Below are positions 62,703 through 64,000 of a DNA stretch of 64,000 nt, piece after piece. The notes under the pieces are model-generated. The model made no database searches and was not told the DNA's origin. It saw nothing but the letters and a program-made list of their open reading frames with translations. The stretch comes from Pseudomonadota bacterium. GTDB lineage: Bacteria > Desulfobacterota > Syntrophobacteria > Syntrophobacterales > Syntrophobacteraceae. The first letter of the stretch is position 1. The number at the start of each line of letters is the position of its first letter. The DNA lies in contig JAEZHY010000077.1 in the NCBI GenBank assembly GCA_023416335.1, forward strand, positions 3,796-67,795, in the 5' to 3' direction. A program made the translations under genes and the position numbers.

Positions 62703-63005
62703 ATGTGCGCTATGAGCATTATCGGCAAATTGAACAGAAGCGGCATGGAAGCCTGCCGTAAAGGACTTTTCAGCGAAGCGGAATCGAACCTCCTGGCAGC
62801 ACTCGAACAAGCCTTGATGAAGGGCAGTCGGTGTACGGAAGCCAAGATTCAAAACAACCTGGGGATCCTTTATGAACTCTGGGGAAACAACGGCAGGGCT
62901 CGGGATCATTATGCAAATGCCCTCAGACTCATGGAAGCGAAACTCTCCACGAACCATCCTCTGCACCAGCGGCTTGTGCGAAGTATCGAACGTACGAAAC
63001 GGTGA
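62703..63005 (+). CDS. Small TPR-like protein
   Basis: 100 residues with two or three TPR-type helices (ACRKGLFSEAESNLLAALEQAL; KIQNNLGILYELWGNNGRARDHYANAL). It follows the DUF2325 gene by about 40 bp with AGGAATAG upstream of the ATG, probably the same transcript. No other domain. Confidence 0.7.
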   Translation: MCAMSIIGKLNRSGMEACRKGLFSEAESNLLAALEQALMKGSRCTEAKIQNNLGILYELWGNNGRARDHYANALRLMEAKLSTNHPLHQRLVRSIERTKR

Positions 63006-63102
63006 ACAGTCAAAAGTGAACGGCCAACAGTGAGCAGTGAACTGCTTAAAGAAAAAGACAATCGCCTGTGAACATGGGGGGAGTTCGGGCGGAGAAAAGG
63101 CA

Positions 63103-63127
63103 GGCGGCGGGCTTCGGACCCGCCGCC
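63103..63127 (-). terminator. GC-rich hairpin between converging genes
   Basis: GGCGGCGGG (63103-63111) pairs with CCCGCCGCC (63119-63127). On the minus strand it is followed by GCCTGCCTTTTCTCC, a T-containing tail, so it likely ends the gene at 63142. Confidence 0.6.
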
Positions 63128-63141
63128 CGGCTGCTTAGCCT

Positions 63142-63465
63142 CTAATATCCGAAGTTAAACGAGAAAAAGGGTGTTCCAAGTGAAACTCCCGGACCGTAGT
63201 AATAGGGAGAGTAGTAACCGGCATACGGGTAGCCGTAGTAGTAAGAGTAAGGGCGATAGTAATAGGGCCGGTAGTAGCGATGTCCGTAGAAAGGATGGCC
63301 TCCGTAGAAGCGATGGCCTCTCCAATGGACCGGCTGTACCAGGCTGTATCCCGACGGGCTGCCGAGGCTGTAAGTCGCGGCGCCATGGGTCCTGTATGCC
63401 TGGGCGGGAGCAGCCAGCGCTACGATAAGGAACACTGAAAATACGATTGCTTGCCAAGTTTTCAT
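63142..63465 (-). CDS. Secreted Tyr/Gly/His-rich small protein
   Basis: 107 residues from ATG 63465 (GGGAGG seven bases upstream). Signal peptide (TWQAIVFSVFLIVALAAPAQA), then a stretch of Tyr, Gly, Pro and His: RGHRFYGGHPFYGHRYYRPYYYRPY, YPYAGYYSPYYYGP, and a closing FFSFNFGY. Such proteins are low-complexity envelope or stress proteins; metal binding by His/Tyr is possible. A Fur-type palindrome lies ~90 bp upstream. Confidence 0.7.
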   Translation of the reverse strand: MKTWQAIVFSVFLIVALAAPAQAYRTHGAATYSLGSPSGYSLVQPVHWRGHRFYGGHPFYGHRYYRPYYYRPYSYYYGYPYAGYYSPYYYGPGVSLGTPFFSFNFGY

Positions 63466-64000
63466 GTCTCTACCTCCCATCAAACCCGAGAAGGTTTTTC
63501 CTGCATCCCCTGACAGGGAAGGAGAATGAAATATTCTCTTAACTTATAAGACGAGAATCATTCTCCATTAGTTTACAATATAACACTATTTATCAGTAAA
63601 TATTGTTAACGTTTGTAAAGATGGAGGTCTGGGCAGAGGTTTAGGGACAATGTTATTGATTCAAGGAAATACGCGCTGGTTCCCAAGGTCCGGGGGGTGT
63701 TGCCCAAATCCTCGCGGTAGCTTCAGATTGCGTACCGGATACGATTTCATAATTCCGGCCCTTCTCTTCGATCAGGACAAGTTCACACCGGGTTCAGGCT
63801 TTGGAGCGGATTAGCAGTGAATTCAAGTCCTTAAAAAACCCTGGATCCCGGCTTCAAAGCACTGCCGGGGATGACGGATTGGGGGCTTGGTCGCAAAATA
63901 CCCGATAAAGAAGCTTCATCTCCATTTGGGCAACAGCCCCTCCGCCATGGGAACCCCGCCCCGGCAGGCCGGATAGCAGCCGGTACGTGCTGTGCCGCTC
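63466..64000. other. End of window, no gene; contains a Fur-like palindrome and a repeat
   Basis: About 535 bp. GAGAATCATTCTC (63553-63565) and AT-rich DNA near 63580-63610 may be a promoter region of the minus-strand gene. An inverted copy of the GTCATCCCGG repeat lies at about 63740-63880, with a GGTTCCCAAG piece near 63670. Confidence 0.5.
63553..63565. promoter_or_regulatory. Fur-box-like palindrome
   Basis: GAGAATCATTCTC is a perfect 6-1-6 palindrome that resembles the core of Fur boxes. It lies about 90 bp upstream of the secreted Tyr-rich gene on the minus strand, so iron or peroxide control is possible. Confidence 0.5.

Overview
The window reads as chromosomal DNA from a strictly anaerobic, GC-rich member of the Desulfobacterota (old Deltaproteobacteria), most like Syntrophobacter or a near relative. 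This is inferred from gene content: an oxidative-stress operon of PerR-like regulator, rubrerythrin, A-type flavoprotein and low-Mr phosphatase; an NtrC-type sigma54 regulator; a DtxR-like regulator and feoA; a heptose kinase (so an LPS-bearing Gram-negative cell); DivIVA, YggT and DUF4416 proteins together; and many short palindromic repeat islands. I saw no rRNA, tRNA, CRISPR array, transposase or prophage.

Layout. 1-4.8 kb: the 3' part of an unknown secreted-type protein, a minus-strand operon (YheO/DauR-like regulator, dicarboxylate/amino-acid symporter, aspartate/glutamate racemase family protein), then a broken copy of the 3' end of the first gene. 4.8-17.5 kb: a long minus-strand locus with an adenylate-forming ligase, an ATPase-GNAT fusion, a HisC-like aminotransferase, MFS transporters, a three-subunit molybdenum hydroxylase and two paralogous GNAT proteins. 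18.0-23.4 kb: an ABC importer (binding protein and two permeases, no ATPase) between two ~240 bp direct repeats, followed by a GntR/FCD regulator and a ureohydrolase. 24-26 kb: a VOC protein, a tandem DUF1259 protein with a coupled mini-lipoprotein, and a decayed malic enzyme 3' end. 26.4-33.4 kb: a plus-strand operon of glycosyltransferases, a CmoM-like methyltransferase, two SPASM-type radical SAM proteins, a DoxX-like membrane protein and a DJ-1 protein. This is the best candidate here for an undescribed pathway. 34-41 kb: CorA, a ceramidase-like membrane protein, a TVP38-type membrane protein, a sigma54 response regulator, a DtxR-like regulator and a SEC-C protein. 42-48 kb: a sirtuin, a UDP-glucuronate decarboxylase-like enzyme and the peroxide-defence operon. 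48-56.7 kb: HD-domain and P1-peptidase genes, then a housekeeping/envelope set (TPR, YicC, DUF4416, heptose kinase, Trm112-like, DivIVA, YggT, acyltransferase). 57-64 kb: a NERD-helicase between repeat islands, a feoA-feoB locus in which feoB is cut to 76 codons by a deletion that joins it to the tail of an outer-membrane protein gene, a DUF2325 protein, a TPR protein and a Tyr/Gly-rich secreted protein.

Two themes run through the window. First, orphan 3' gene ends occur four times (4.4, 25.8, 33.6 and 61.4 kb), so this stretch has undergone repeated duplication or deletion. Second, non-coding spaces are filled by families of palindromic repeats that are shared between islands and sometimes run into apparent ORFs, where they create false N-terminal extensions. 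Start codons were chosen by ribosome binding site and by removing repeat-encoded extensions.
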